34,313 nt of DNA from Calditrichaceae bacterium (GCA_016928315.1 JAFGKZ010000002.1:1-34313), one strand, 5' to 3'; shown: positions 16,243 to 24,913, counted from the first letter of the stretch. The notes: a model not told the origin generated them from the letters alone. A program made the numbers and translations.

Positions 16243-17469
16243 ATGAAAATACTTATAAAAAATATTTCCAAAATATATACGCCTGTTTCCTCAAAACCTT
16301 ATGGATATATTAAAGAGTATAATGATGTCTCATTACTGATTATAAACAGTAAAATCGAATCTGTTTTTCAGAAAGGTGATACGGTTCCTGAAACAGACGA
16401 AATAATAGAGGCTGGAAAAGCCATTGTATTGCCCGGATTTGTAGATGCGCACACGCACCCGGTTTTCTGGAAAACCCGTGAAGATGAATTTATTATGCGA
16501 ATTCAGGGGAAAAGTTATGAAGAAATTGCCCGGGCAGGCGGAGGTATTCGCAACAGTGTACGTCTTTTCCGCGCGGCTGATAAACAGCAGATTAAAAAGG
16601 TTACGCGAAAACGCATAAATAAATTTTTGGAATACGGCACAACCACTATTGAAGCTAAAAGCGGGTATGGTTTATCTACGGAAGATGAGATAAAATCACT
16701 CGAAATAATTGATGAACTCAATCGTGAACAACCACTGGATTTAGTCCCTACATTTCTTGGGGCGCATGAAGTGCCCGATGAATACCAGGACAGACGAACA
16801 GAATATATTGATTTGGTTGTAAATGAGATGCTCCCGAAGGTTGCCCAAAGAAAATTGGCAAAATTTTGCGATGTATTTTGTGAAGAGGGTGTTTTTACCG
16901 TGGAAGAAAGCAGCAAAATATTAAAAGCAGCGAAGTCATTTGGAATACAGGCCCGCGTGCATGCGGATGAACTGAAAGGTACCGGCGGAGCGGAAATGGC
17001 CGCGGATATCAGCGCTGTTACAGCGGATCACCTGGTAAAAGTCTCGGATGAAGGCATACGGAAAATGGCCGATGCGGGCGTCATTCCGGTATTATTACCG
17101 GGTACAACCTTCTTTTTAATGAAGGACGATTATGCGCCTGCGCGAAAAATGATTGAGGCGGGCTGCCGCGTAGCTGTATCAACAGATTTCAATCCGGGTA
17201 GTTCAACCACGCAGAATATGCAGCTCATGTGGTCCATTGCTGCGCTTAAACTTAAAATGCTTCCTGCGGAATTGCTCTGGGCCAGTACACTTATACCGGC
17301 AGAATCTCTTGGTTTGCAGAATGAAATTGGTTCCATCGAACCCGGTAAAAGCGCCGATCTAATCTTACTTGATATACCTAACCTGAATTACCTGCCTTAC
17401 CATTATGGCATCAACCATGTATTAATGACCATTAAAAATGGCCGGGTTGTGTTTAAAAAAAATTTTTAA
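16243..17469 (+). CDS. hutI: Imidazolonepropionase (amidohydrolase)
   Basis: Amidohydrolase that opens 4-imidazolone-5-propanoate to N-formimino-L-glutamate in histidine breakdown. At 408 residues it is full length for HutI. Metal and active-site features visible are the HTH in GFVDAHTHPVF (H70, H72), H240 in RVHADE, and D315 in STDFNPGS. HutI-type landmarks include AGGGIRNSVRLFR, TIEAKSGYGL and FLGAHEVPDEY. The other histidine-utilisation genes (hutH, hutU, hutG or ftcD) are not in the window, so it is an orphan here. It lies between a HIT gene (15 bases away) and a macro-domain gene (17 bases away), suggesting co-expression with nucleotide-processing enzymes. No Shine-Dalgarno sequence is obvious before the ATG at 16243. 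Confidence 0.92.
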   Translation: MKILIKNISKIYTPVSSKPYGYIKEYNDVSLLIINSKIESVFQKGDTVPETDEIIEAGKAIVLPGFVDAHTHPVFWKTREDEFIMRIQGKSYEEIARAGGGIRNSVRLFRAADKQQIKKVTRKRINKFLEYGTTTIEAKSGYGLSTEDEIKSLEIIDELNREQPLDLVPTFLGAHEVPDEYQDRRTEYIDLVVNEMLPKVAQRKLAKFCDVFCEEGVFTVEESSKILKAAKSFGIQARVHADELKGTGGAEMAADISAVTADHLVKVSDEGIRKMADAGVIPVLLPGTTFFLMKDDYAPARKMIEAGCRVAVSTDFNPGSSTTQNMQLMWSIAALKLKMLPAELLWASTLIPAESLGLQNEIGSIEPGKSADLILLDIPNLNYLPYHYGINHVLMTIKNGRVVFKKNF

Positions 17470-17486
17470 AAATATGGAGGTTCAAT

Positions 17487-18017
17487 ATGAATGACTCCAG
17501 AAAAATTAATCAGGGTGTCATTTATCTGAAACTTGGCGATATAACTCAGATGAAAGTAGATGCTATTGTTAATGCAGCTAACGACCGGCTTATTTTAGGC
17601 GGAGGCGTTGCCGGGTCAATTGCCCGGGCGGGTGGACCGGCTATTCAGGAAGAATGTTATCGAATTGGAGGGACTTTTGTAGGTGGCGCCGTTATCACCG
17701 GTGCTGGTAATTTACTGGCAAAATATGTCATCCACGCCGTAGGTCCGCGCATGGGTGAGGGCAACGAAGATGTAAAACTACAGAATGCAGTTATCAATAG
17801 TTTAAAGGTAGCCGAAGAAAATAATGTAACTTCGATAGCATTTCCTGCTATTAGTACGGGGATATTTGGTTATCCGGTGAATCGCTGCGCCGGAATTATG
17901 CTGAGGCTTTGTGTGGATTATTTGCAAAAAGGCGGCAAAATAAAGGATATATATTTTTGTTTATGGGGTCAATCGACTTTTGATATCTTTGCTGAAACGC
18001 TAAATGAACTGAGCTAA
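17487..18017 (+). CDS. Macro-domain ADP-ribose-binding protein, probable deacetylase
   Basis: Single macro domain of 176 residues, likely binding ADP-ribose and removing acetyl or ADP-ribosyl groups. The family motifs are clear: GDITQMKVDAIVNAAND, then GGGVAGSIARAGG, then VIHAVGPR, then the pyrophosphate loop AFPAISTGIFGYP. It differs from MacroD enzymes (GGGGVDGAIH type) in reading LGGGVAGSIARAGG, closer to the archaeal Af1521-like group; activity is therefore uncertain. ATGGAGG is 7 bases before the ATG, a strong ribosome site. It ends the HIT-hutI set and is convergent with bshA. The two stop codons overlap (macro TAA at 18015-18017, bshA TAG read from 18016 to 18014), leaving no room for a terminator. 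Confidence 0.9.
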   Translation: MNDSRKINQGVIYLKLGDITQMKVDAIVNAANDRLILGGGVAGSIARAGGPAIQEECYRIGGTFVGGAVITGAGNLLAKYVIHAVGPRMGEGNEDVKLQNAVINSLKVAEENNVTSIAFPAISTGIFGYPVNRCAGIMLRLCVDYLQKGGKIKDIYFCLWGQSTFDIFAETLNELS

Positions 18018-19135
18018 GAATTAAGCGTTTCTTCATAAAAATTTAAATATTGCGGAACTACTTTATCTGCGCTAAAACGATCTCTGGAGATAATCCTGGC
18101 ATTTTTAGAAAATCTTTTTCTTAAATCGCTATTTTCAATCAATTGTTCAATACGACCGGCAAAAGCATCAATATCGCCGACATTTACAGTAAATCCGGTT
18201 TCTCCATCCAGATTCACTTCCGGAATACCGCCGGCGTTGGTAGTTATACAAGGCACACCGCAGGCATGCGCCTCCAAAATAACCAGACCAAAACTTTCAT
18301 TTTCACTAGGCAATAGAAATAGATCGGTTACGGCAAGAATTTCAGATATATTTTCTTGTTTCCCCATAAAAACAACTTTATCACACAATCCCAATTCTTT
18401 ACATAATTTTTCGGCCTGAAAACGATCCGGGCCATCGCCAACCATCAGTAATTTTATTTTCAGATGCCGCGGTAATTTATTTATAATATAAATCAGATCG
18501 GGAATGCGTTTAAGCGGCCTGAAATTTGAAATATGAGTCAGGATAAACTCACCTTTTTCAGCGCAGCAGTTCCTCAATTCCTGTGAGGGTTTTGCCGAGA
18601 TAAAATCATCCGGAATAAAATTCGGAATCACCCGGATAGAGTTGTTTATCTGAAATGTGTCCTGTGTTTCCTTCTTCAGATATTCAGAAACGGCTGTAAC
18701 GCCATCACTTTTTTCTATCGAAAATTTTACAATTTTAAAATAAGACGGATCAGCACCAAGCAAAGTAATATCCGTACCATGCAGGGTTGTTATATATTTT
18801 AATTTTTTCTGATCAGCCATTTCTCTTGCCAGAAAAGCGCTGGTTGCGTGAGGAATGGCATAGTGTACGTGCAGAATATCCAGTTTGGCCGCTTCCACGA
18901 CTTCGACCATTTTTGAAGCCAGAGAAAGCGAGTATGGCGGATATTCAAATAGCGGGTATTTCAATACCTCAACTTCATGGAAAAATAAATTGGACTGAAA
19001 ACGATTTAGCCGATAGGGCAGAGCGTAGGATATAAAATGAACTTCGTGGCCAAGCTGGGCCAATTTTTTACCAAGTTCTGTGGCAACAACACCGCTGCCG
19101 CCATAAGTCGGATAACAGGTAATACCAATACGCAT
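18014..19135 (-). CDS. bshA: N-acetyl-alpha-D-glucosaminyl L-malate synthase
   Basis: GT4-family glycosyltransferase that joins GlcNAc from UDP-GlcNAc to L-malate, the first step of bacillithiol-type thiol synthesis. The 373 residues begin with the near-diagnostic MRIGITCYPTYGGSGVVATELG. They continue with HVHYAIPHA and TTLHGTDITLLG, and in the C-terminal lobe the EX7E region NESFGLVILEAHACG, then TNAGGIPEV. The start lies one base after the stop of the upstream GGDEF gene, with no clear ribosome site, so translation is probably coupled. bshB and bshC are not in the window. Some genomes with BshA use modified bacillithiol, so the exact final thiol is not known here. mdh nearby makes or uses malate, but the genes are separate units. 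Confidence 0.93.
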   Translation of the reverse strand: MRIGITCYPTYGGSGVVATELGKKLAQLGHEVHFISYALPYRLNRFQSNLFFHEVEVLKYPLFEYPPYSLSLASKMVEVVEAAKLDILHVHYAIPHATSAFLAREMADQKKLKYITTLHGTDITLLGADPSYFKIVKFSIEKSDGVTAVSEYLKKETQDTFQINNSIRVIPNFIPDDFISAKPSQELRNCCAEKGEFILTHISNFRPLKRIPDLIYIINKLPRHLKIKLLMVGDGPDRFQAEKLCKELGLCDKVVFMGKQENISEILAVTDLFLLPSENESFGLVILEAHACGVPCITTNAGGIPEVNLDGETGFTVNVGDIDAFAGRIEQLIENSDLRKRFSKNARIISRDRFSADKVVPQYLNFYEETLNS

Positions 19136-19136
19136 T

Positions 19137-20651
19137 CTATTTAATCATTTCCGGTTTATACATTTTTACCAGATTTCGTCCGCTGCGCTTGGCGGCATAA
19201 AGAGCAGAATCTGCTTTATGTATCAGTTCTTTAAAGTTTTGCGCATTTTCAGGTGCGGACGCCCCGCCGACGCTGACGGTTACTTTACCGGTCGGTTGAA
19301 CCTCTTCGTGCTCAAAATAGGTTTCTTCTATTTTTTGCCGGATACGTTCGGCCAGAATATTAGCGCCTTCATGTTCAACCGCCGGCAAAATTATGGCAAA
19401 TTCTTCGCCGCCATACCGGGCGACAATATCGTTCTCACGAACGGTTTCTTTAAGAATATTAGCAATCTTTCGTAACACCTGATCGCCTTCCGGATGTCCC
19501 ATGGTATCATTGAAATTTTTAAAATTGTCAACATCCAAAATTAAAAGCGACAATGGGTTTTTTGTACGCTTATGACGCATAACTTCTTCCTTGAGACGTA
19601 GTTCAAAATATCGATAGTTATGCAAATCCGTCATGCCGTCGGTGTAGGATAACTGCTCAATCTCTTCATATAGGGATGCATTTGAAACGGCAATAGATAC
19701 GATATTACTCAGGATGGATATATGTTCAAATTCCCGTTTCTCATAACCCTTTTCTTTAATTCGTGGTCCCAGACATATAAAACCTTCAACAAAATCCTGT
19801 ATTGTAATCGGAGTAATAATCTCCACATCCAATGCGCTTAATTGTTTTGCAGCGCTTGATTTTGGTATCCGTTTATTCAAGTCTTTCAATGGATAGGGCA
19901 TAGGATGAAGTTTAAAATATGAAACCAGCGGATCGGATTTATCGATGTATAAATCTTTTACATCCTTCTGATGATAGCCTTTATGATTAATGATTTCCAA
20001 AATATCTTTACTATGTTTGCTGACCAGTAAAAATAAGGCTGATTTACAGGAAAACTGTCCAATCATCGTTAATAGAGTTGAATTAATCAGACGGTTCAAC
20101 TCAAGGATCGAATTAAGTTCCCACGATATTTCAAATAAATTGTGCAGACTGAACAGATTTTTTCGTAAATCTTTGTTTTTATCCACCAGGTTTTCATTTA
20201 ATGTGATAATTTTTAAATTGGCGGCTTCCAGATCGCGTGATTGTTTTACAAGCAGTTCATTGAGGCGTTTAATTCTGAGCGCAGAATTAATTCGTGCAGC
20301 CAGCTCTTCAAAATTGAATGGTTTTACCACGTAATCATCGGCACCAATTTCCAGGCCTGTAACAATGTCATCAGTATTGGTTTTAGCTGTTAGCATAATA
20401 ATTGGCGTGTAAGCTTTATCGCTATGATTTTGGCGGATTATTTTTGTCGCTTCCAACCCGGACATGCCCGGCAGCATTAAATCCATTAATATAATATCCG
20501 GTTGGTTTTCATCAAATAGTTCCAGACCAATTTCTGCATTGTCGGCTGTTGTTACCTGGTAAGAACGCTCTTCCAAAAATCGTTTGAGGACGGACTGCAT
20601 GTCCTGCTGATCTTCAATTATAAGCACTTTATGAAAAACATTTTTAGCCAT
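19137..20651 (-). CDS. Response regulator with GAF-like region and GGDEF diguanylate cyclase domain
   Basis: Cytoplasmic signalling protein, probably making cyclic di-GMP when phosphorylated. Domains in order are: a receiver (8-125) with the acidic pair E13-D14, phospho-acceptor D57 in LMDLMLPG, T88 and K110; a coiled-coil linker (about 128-170); a GAF-like sensor (about 175-325); and a GGDEF domain (335-500). The active motif is GGEEF (414-418), preceded by the RxxD inhibitory site R405-END408, so an active, product-inhibited cyclase is predicted. The cognate histidine kinase is not in the window. It is 504 residues long. The gene diverges from the lipoprotein gene across 138 bp and is followed after one base by bshA, an unusual pairing of c-di-GMP signalling with thiol synthesis. 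Confidence 0.92.
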   Translation of the reverse strand: MAKNVFHKVLIIEDQQDMQSVLKRFLEERSYQVTTADNAEIGLELFDENQPDIILMDLMLPGMSGLEATKIIRQNHSDKAYTPIIMLTAKTNTDDIVTGLEIGADDYVVKPFNFEELAARINSALRIKRLNELLVKQSRDLEAANLKIITLNENLVDKNKDLRKNLFSLHNLFEISWELNSILELNRLINSTLLTMIGQFSCKSALFLLVSKHSKDILEIINHKGYHQKDVKDLYIDKSDPLVSYFKLHPMPYPLKDLNKRIPKSSAAKQLSALDVEIITPITIQDFVEGFICLGPRIKEKGYEKREFEHISILSNIVSIAVSNASLYEEIEQLSYTDGMTDLHNYRYFELRLKEEVMRHKRTKNPLSLLILDVDNFKNFNDTMGHPEGDQVLRKIANILKETVRENDIVARYGGEEFAIILPAVEHEGANILAERIRQKIEETYFEHEEVQPTGKVTVSVGGASAPENAQNFKELIHKADSALYAAKRSGRNLVKMYKPEMIK

Positions 20652-20690
20652 ATTGATCTGATTCCGTTCAATTTGTATTTTGACCCATGT

Positions 20691-20742
20691 AACCCAATAA
20701 AGTAACGAATTTAATAATTTTAAACAAGCGGTTAATTGGGTT
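20691..20742. repeat. 8-bp inverted repeat in divergent intergenic region
   Basis: AACCCAAT (20691-20698) and ATTGGGTT (20735-20742) are exact inverted copies 36 bases apart between the GGDEF gene and the lipoprotein gene. This would suit paired operator half-sites or a DNA loop, but could be chance. Confidence 0.35.
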
Positions 20743-20769
20743 GTAAATTACAATAGTGGTATAGATAAT
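20741..20769 (+). promoter_or_regulatory. Probable promoter with overlapping palindromic operator, lipoprotein gene
   Basis: TTGTAA (20741-20746) and GATAAT (20764-20769) are 17 bases apart and lie 21 bases before the GTG start, a reasonable sigma70 promoter. The -35 hexamer is half of a perfect palindrome, TTGTAA-A-TTACAA (20741-20753), the geometry expected of a repressor site. Confidence 0.45.
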
Positions 20770-20789
20770 AATAAATATGAGGTGGAGTT

Positions 20790-21248
20790 GTGAGAATTAT
20801 CAAGTATTTTAGATTTCTAATTTTTTTTGGAATAATTATCGGATTATTCTATCTGATATCATGCAGCGAAGGCACTAATCCCAATGATAAAAAATTTGTT
20901 TTACCGGAAAAAGATTTGAGTTTTTATGAGCATATTGAACCGCTGTTTAACATAAGATGCGGTATGGAATCCGGCTGTCATTCTCCAACAGATATATCAA
21001 ATCCATTTACATATAATGATTTGACTATTCTTGAGGCATTAAAAAATTACCGGTTGTCCAATAACGATTATCGGTTAATAGAATTAGAAGTCGATCAATT
21101 GAATCCACAATCTTCAATTCTATATCTGATATTGTCTGAAGGATTTCCAGATTATAAGGATTTGATGCCGCCATTCCCCAAGGACAGACTCACCACGAAT
21201 CAACTCAATGGTATTAAACAATGGATCCGCGAGGGCGCGCCTGAGTAA
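20790..21248 (+). CDS. Lipoprotein with cytochrome-c-like CX5CH motif
   Basis: Predicted exported lipoprotein of 152 residues. A hydrophobic N-terminal segment ends in LISC, so C25 is the likely lipidated cysteine. The mature part has C57-GMESG-C63-H64, a haem-binding-like motif with five residues between the cysteines instead of the usual two. A possible distal ligand is M126 in DLMPPFP. The C-terminal pattern LTTNQLNGIKQWIREGAPE is the ending I know from small cytochrome-c-like domains of the FCB group and planctomycetes (MPP...L...Q...I..WI..GA). Function is probably electron transfer or a degenerate binding domain. The GTG at 20790 is preceded by GAGGTGGAG, which decides the start. It converges with the 919-residue gene, with 14 bases between stops and no terminator. 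Confidence 0.7.
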   Translation: MRIIKYFRFLIFFGIIIGLFYLISCSEGTNPNDKKFVLPEKDLSFYEHIEPLFNIRCGMESGCHSPTDISNPFTYNDLTILEALKNYRLSNNDYRLIELEVDQLNPQSSILYLILSEGFPDYKDLMPPFPKDRLTTNQLNGIKQWIREGAPE

Positions 21249-21262
21249 GCCTGTTGTTTTTG

Positions 21263-24022
21263 TTAATTCTCTAAAGTGACCAGATTGTAGGGAATAATCC
21301 GTACCGGCCCCAAAAGGCCGTAAGACTGCACAAAATAATTGGCAGGTTTGAATTTGTTATTTTCCGCCAACATATTGGATAAACGGTTGGCTATTTGAAT
21401 ACTGATTTTATTTTCACCCGCTTTCATAAATTTACTGACGTCAAATATCCATGGTGCAAAGATACGTCTTCCAACATATTCGTTGTTAATTGACAAGGTG
21501 CACCAATCGTGAAGCTGACCCAAATCCAGAAATAATTTCTGTTTATTTAAATAGTCTTTTTTGAGTACAATGAGCTTGTGATAGGTTAACACAGCGCTTT
21601 GATATGGAAACGGATAACTCTGATCGCCAAGGCTCACCTGCCCCTTAAAATGATCGCTGTCCAGATACCAGCCGCTGTTTCCGATGGATAACATGGGCAG
21701 TTTTTCTTTAATTTTATAATCGAGTTGCTTTTGTCCGCCAGCCTTTTGGATAATTATACTAAAGGAACCCTCTTTTCTCTGCCATCCATCCATTTTAAAC
21801 TTCTGCTCATCCTGCTGTATAATTTTATAACCATCCAATGAAGAATCATAAAGCTGGAATATTTTCAATGAATGTTTTTTATCAATCACAAATAAACGTG
21901 TTTCGCCTGGCGCCAGCCTGAGTCTCATAATTAATTTTTTGTCCCTGATGTACCAATCTGCATAGGGGTGAGATTCCGCCGTATTAAAATCCCAGCAATA
22001 AGGCCGTCCTAAATATTTAGACTCAATATTGAAATGCGTGGTTTTAAACTGGTCTGTATTCATGACCAGCAGGTAGTAGTTTTCCTGATGCTCCCGCAGT
22101 TGATAAACAATGCCCGGATTTGAGGATTTAATATGAATACGCAGATTCTTATCAAGATCAGTGAGTATATTTCTGAGGCGGGAAATACTTTTCTGAAAAT
22201 ATCCTAATCCTCCCGATTCGTGCTGTTTAAACAGGGTGCTTTGTGTATCAGATACATCCGGCCAAATTTCTTTTTTAATTTGTTTTAGCAGGGTATCTTT
22301 TTTACCGTCGCGGGTGTGAGCAGGCAGCCGGCCTAATGCCAGTACAATACCTCCTTCAGTGAAAAATTTATTTATTTTTTGCATACATTCAATCGGGATA
22401 TTTAAAATAGCGGGAAGTATTAAAATACGATAATTATGATTGAATAAAATAAAATTACCATCTTCAACAGGACAAACAAAATGGTCATTAAAGGTGTCAA
22501 AATCAATAATATGATAATCCAGACCTGTATATTTTAATTCATTTATCGTTCGTTCAAATAGTTCCAGGTCTTCATCGGAACCCGGATAAAGCAGCAGGGC
22601 TTCCGGTCGGCGAATACCCAATTTCATAAAGTGCCCCAGTTGATGCAGGTAGGCAAACCAATCAGAATAGGCTGAGAAATTGGGATCCCAGTTATTTATG
22701 GCCGCCAAAGGTTTTTCTTTATTTTCAAAAATATCCCCGGAAATACTAAAGTTAAAATGGTTAATCCCCGTTACAGTTAAATAATCAATAATATACTTTT
22801 TATCGTTAAAAGAATGTCTGGTATTTAAAATATGATCAATGGATGCCTGTATTTTGCAGTCGTTGGTTTTGTTGACAGCATTGACCAGTTTCCTGATAGT
22901 TATACAGGTATTTAAGGTATATTTTGTTTCCGGTAAAAATCGGTCCATTTCAATGCGGACTACAACTGGTACGGAATTGAGTAGTTGTTTGCTTAATGGG
23001 TGGTCCACATCGATGAATAGTTGATCTTTTTTCTTATGATTAAACTGGGATAAAAATTGTTCACGCATATAATCCGAATAAAGGTTGACCAGTTCCAGAT
23101 TAGCTTTATTACTCTCGGGGTGAGCGGCCATGTATTTTTTTAAGGTTAAATCCAGTATGGGCTGATTGGTAATGAGTTGTGATTGCTTTTCCTTTGTATA
23201 AATCAGATTTGGTAAAAAATCAAAATTCATCCCCGGTAATAATACATTCAAATCAAATATGGTATCCACTTCCGTGATACCCATTTCAATTATCTTTTGC
23301 TGATGTTTTTCACACGCCAGATTAAAGTTTTTTGGATTAACAAAATTTAGCCAATATTGCGGTCTATTGTTAAATACAACTTTACAGGTTCTCAGTACTA
23401 TTATTTTTGATGATTTTTCTCTGTGGGCTTTCAGCTTCAGAATACCCCGCTCAGCATCCAGTTTGCTCAATATGTCGCTGCAGTTTTTTACTTGAAATTC
23501 TTCAGAGTCAGAATAACGCCATTGGAAAATGGCAATTACATCTTCAGGATATTTAATTTCTGCTTCAAAAAATTTGTCTCCGGGATGTATCGTATAAATT
23601 TCCGGTTCATAACCATAGAAATAAAAGACATCTTCTCCCCATACCTTTTGCCGCTTATGATACAAATTTGTGCAGAATAATTTTGTCTGAAATAAACGAT
23701 CCAGATGATCCCGGTTAGTGTGAATAAAATTTTCTTCATTTATATGTAAGTTCAGGGCAATCTTAATATCTTTTAAATGAGATTTATTTGCAGTGTTCTG
23801 ATAAAAGTTTATAAGCGGGATAATAGATTCGATATGTTCAAACAAATACAACTCCTGGATGCACCAATCGTTCAATAGTTTAAATAATCTATTAATATCT
23901 GACTTTTCTGATAACTGCAGATTGATTCCACTAACAGAAATTGATGGATTAATACCAAGCAGATCCATGTTCTTTAAATAAAGCTCAAGACGGGACATTT
24001 TATTGCTGGCTGTTTTATTCAT
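21263..24022 (-). CDS. Large glycoside-hydrolase-like protein (GH106/GH2-like architecture), no signal peptide
   Basis: A 919-residue protein I recognise only by architecture. The N-terminal third (1-330) has weak barrel/sandwich features. Residues about 405-460 (IIDYLTVTGINHFNFSISGD, then AYSDWFAYLHQLGHFM) resemble the end of the catalytic barrel in GH106-type rhamnosidases. Residues about 470-570 look like the Rossmann/glutaminase-like domain of such enzymes (EALLLYPGSDEDL, YRILILPAIL, FFTEGGIVLALG). The C-terminal 130 residues are a carbohydrate-binding jelly roll (LSINNEYVGRRIFAPWIFDVSKFMKAGENKISIQIAN... YGLLGPVRI). No signal peptide is visible at either possible start (ATG 24022 or the internal Met9), so it would act in the cytoplasm or be inactive. 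I cannot place confident catalytic acids. No sugar transporter or other carbohydrate gene is nearby. Confidence 0.6.
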   Translation of the reverse strand: MNKTASNKMSRLELYLKNMDLLGINPSISVSGINLQLSEKSDINRLFKLLNDWCIQELYLFEHIESIIPLINFYQNTANKSHLKDIKIALNLHINEENFIHTNRDHLDRLFQTKLFCTNLYHKRQKVWGEDVFYFYGYEPEIYTIHPGDKFFEAEIKYPEDVIAIFQWRYSDSEEFQVKNCSDILSKLDAERGILKLKAHREKSSKIIVLRTCKVVFNNRPQYWLNFVNPKNFNLACEKHQQKIIEMGITEVDTIFDLNVLLPGMNFDFLPNLIYTKEKQSQLITNQPILDLTLKKYMAAHPESNKANLELVNLYSDYMREQFLSQFNHKKKDQLFIDVDHPLSKQLLNSVPVVVRIEMDRFLPETKYTLNTCITIRKLVNAVNKTNDCKIQASIDHILNTRHSFNDKKYIIDYLTVTGINHFNFSISGDIFENKEKPLAAINNWDPNFSAYSDWFAYLHQLGHFMKLGIRRPEALLLYPGSDEDLELFERTINELKYTGLDYHIIDFDTFNDHFVCPVEDGNFILFNHNYRILILPAILNIPIECMQKINKFFTEGGIVLALGRLPAHTRDGKKDTLLKQIKKEIWPDVSDTQSTLFKQHESGGLGYFQKSISRLRNILTDLDKNLRIHIKSSNPGIVYQLREHQENYYLLVMNTDQFKTTHFNIESKYLGRPYCWDFNTAESHPYADWYIRDKKLIMRLRLAPGETRLFVIDKKHSLKIFQLYDSSLDGYKIIQQDEQKFKMDGWQRKEGSFSIIIQKAGGQKQLDYKIKEKLPMLSIGNSGWYLDSDHFKGQVSLGDQSYPFPYQSAVLTYHKLIVLKKDYLNKQKLFLDLGQLHDWCTLSINNEYVGRRIFAPWIFDVSKFMKAGENKISIQIANRLSNMLAENNKFKPANYFVQSYGLLGPVRIIPYNLVTLEN

Positions 24023-24061
24023 AAAATCAGGAAATTCCGGGTATTAATTTTATAGGGTTGT

Positions 24062-24090
24062 TTGAATAGTTAACATAAAATTGGTAATAT
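24062..24090 (+). promoter_or_regulatory. Possible promoter for mtgA
   Basis: TTGAAT (24062-24067) and TAATAT (24085-24090) are 17 bases apart and 31 bases before the mtgA ATG. Each matches consensus at four positions, so the call is tentative. Confidence 0.3.
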
Positions 24091-24121
24091 TGAATTTTAA
24101 TGTCAAATATATTTTTGAGTT

Positions 24122-24913
24122 ATGTACCGAAAAGAAGAAGAATTCGATTATACAAGATTTCTCTGGCTAAAAAAACGTCCGTTAAAACTCATTAAGTTTG
24201 TACTTTTAATTAGCCTGTTCCTGATACTGGGGTATGCCATTTATTTTTTCGCAAATCTGCCCGATGTTTCGTATCTGAAAAGTGAAAATCCAAAAATTAC
24301 CGCTCTAATGCAATTGCGTATCGATCAGGCAAAGGCGGAAAATAAAAAATTTAAGTTACGTCAAAAATGGGTTCGGTATCAGGCTATACCGGATCTCTTA
24401 AAAAAATCTATTCGTATATCGGAAGACGCCTCTTTTTATAAACATGACGGCATCGATTTTGAAGAGTTAAAAGAATCTCTCAAACGTAATCTTGAAGAAG
24501 GCGAACTTGCCCGCGGCGGTAGTACCATTACACAACAACTGGCGAAAAATTTATATCTTTCTACCGAAAAAAGTTTTCTCAGAAAAATTAAAGAGTATTT
24601 TATTGCAAAAAGACTGGAAAAAGAATTATCAAAATACCGGATTTTTCATTTATATTTGAATGTGATAGAATTTGGGCGCGGAGTGTTTGGCGTGGAGGCA
24701 GCCTCAAGATTTTATTTTGGCAAATCTGTTGGAAATTTAACATTGGAAGAAATGGTCCGGCTAACCGCCATTATCCCGAGACCTTTAATTACAAATCCTA
24801 AAGGCAATAGCAGATGGCTTAAATGGAAATGCAAATGGATTCTAAGAAAATTAGCCTTGTATAATTACATCGATCAGGCAGCTTGTGATGCCGCTCTTTT
24901 GTCTTTTGAATAA
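24122..24913 (+). CDS. mtgA: Monofunctional peptidoglycan glycosyltransferase (GT51)
   Basis: Inner-membrane enzyme that polymerises lipid II into glycan chains. The 263 residues start with a short basic cytoplasmic tail and one membrane helix (about 22-43), followed by a periplasmic GT51 domain. Family motifs are intact: catalytic E101 in SEDASFYKHDGID, then ARGGSTITQQLAKNLYLS (130-147), the second acidic region RLEKELSK (164-171), YLNVIEFGRGVFGVEAASRFYFGK, and LTAIIPRP. No transpeptidase domain follows, so it is not a class A penicillin-binding protein. The Shine-Dalgarno match is poor. The TamA-like gene begins 12 bases after the stop, an envelope-related pair. Confidence 0.93.
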   Translation: MYRKEEEFDYTRFLWLKKRPLKLIKFVLLISLFLILGYAIYFFANLPDVSYLKSENPKITALMQLRIDQAKAENKKFKLRQKWVRYQAIPDLLKKSIRISEDASFYKHDGIDFEELKESLKRNLEEGELARGGSTITQQLAKNLYLSTEKSFLRKIKEYFIAKRLEKELSKYRIFHLYLNVIEFGRGVFGVEAASRFYFGKSVGNLTLEEMVRLTAIIPRPLITNPKGNSRWLKWKCKWILRKLALYNYIDQAACDAALLSFE

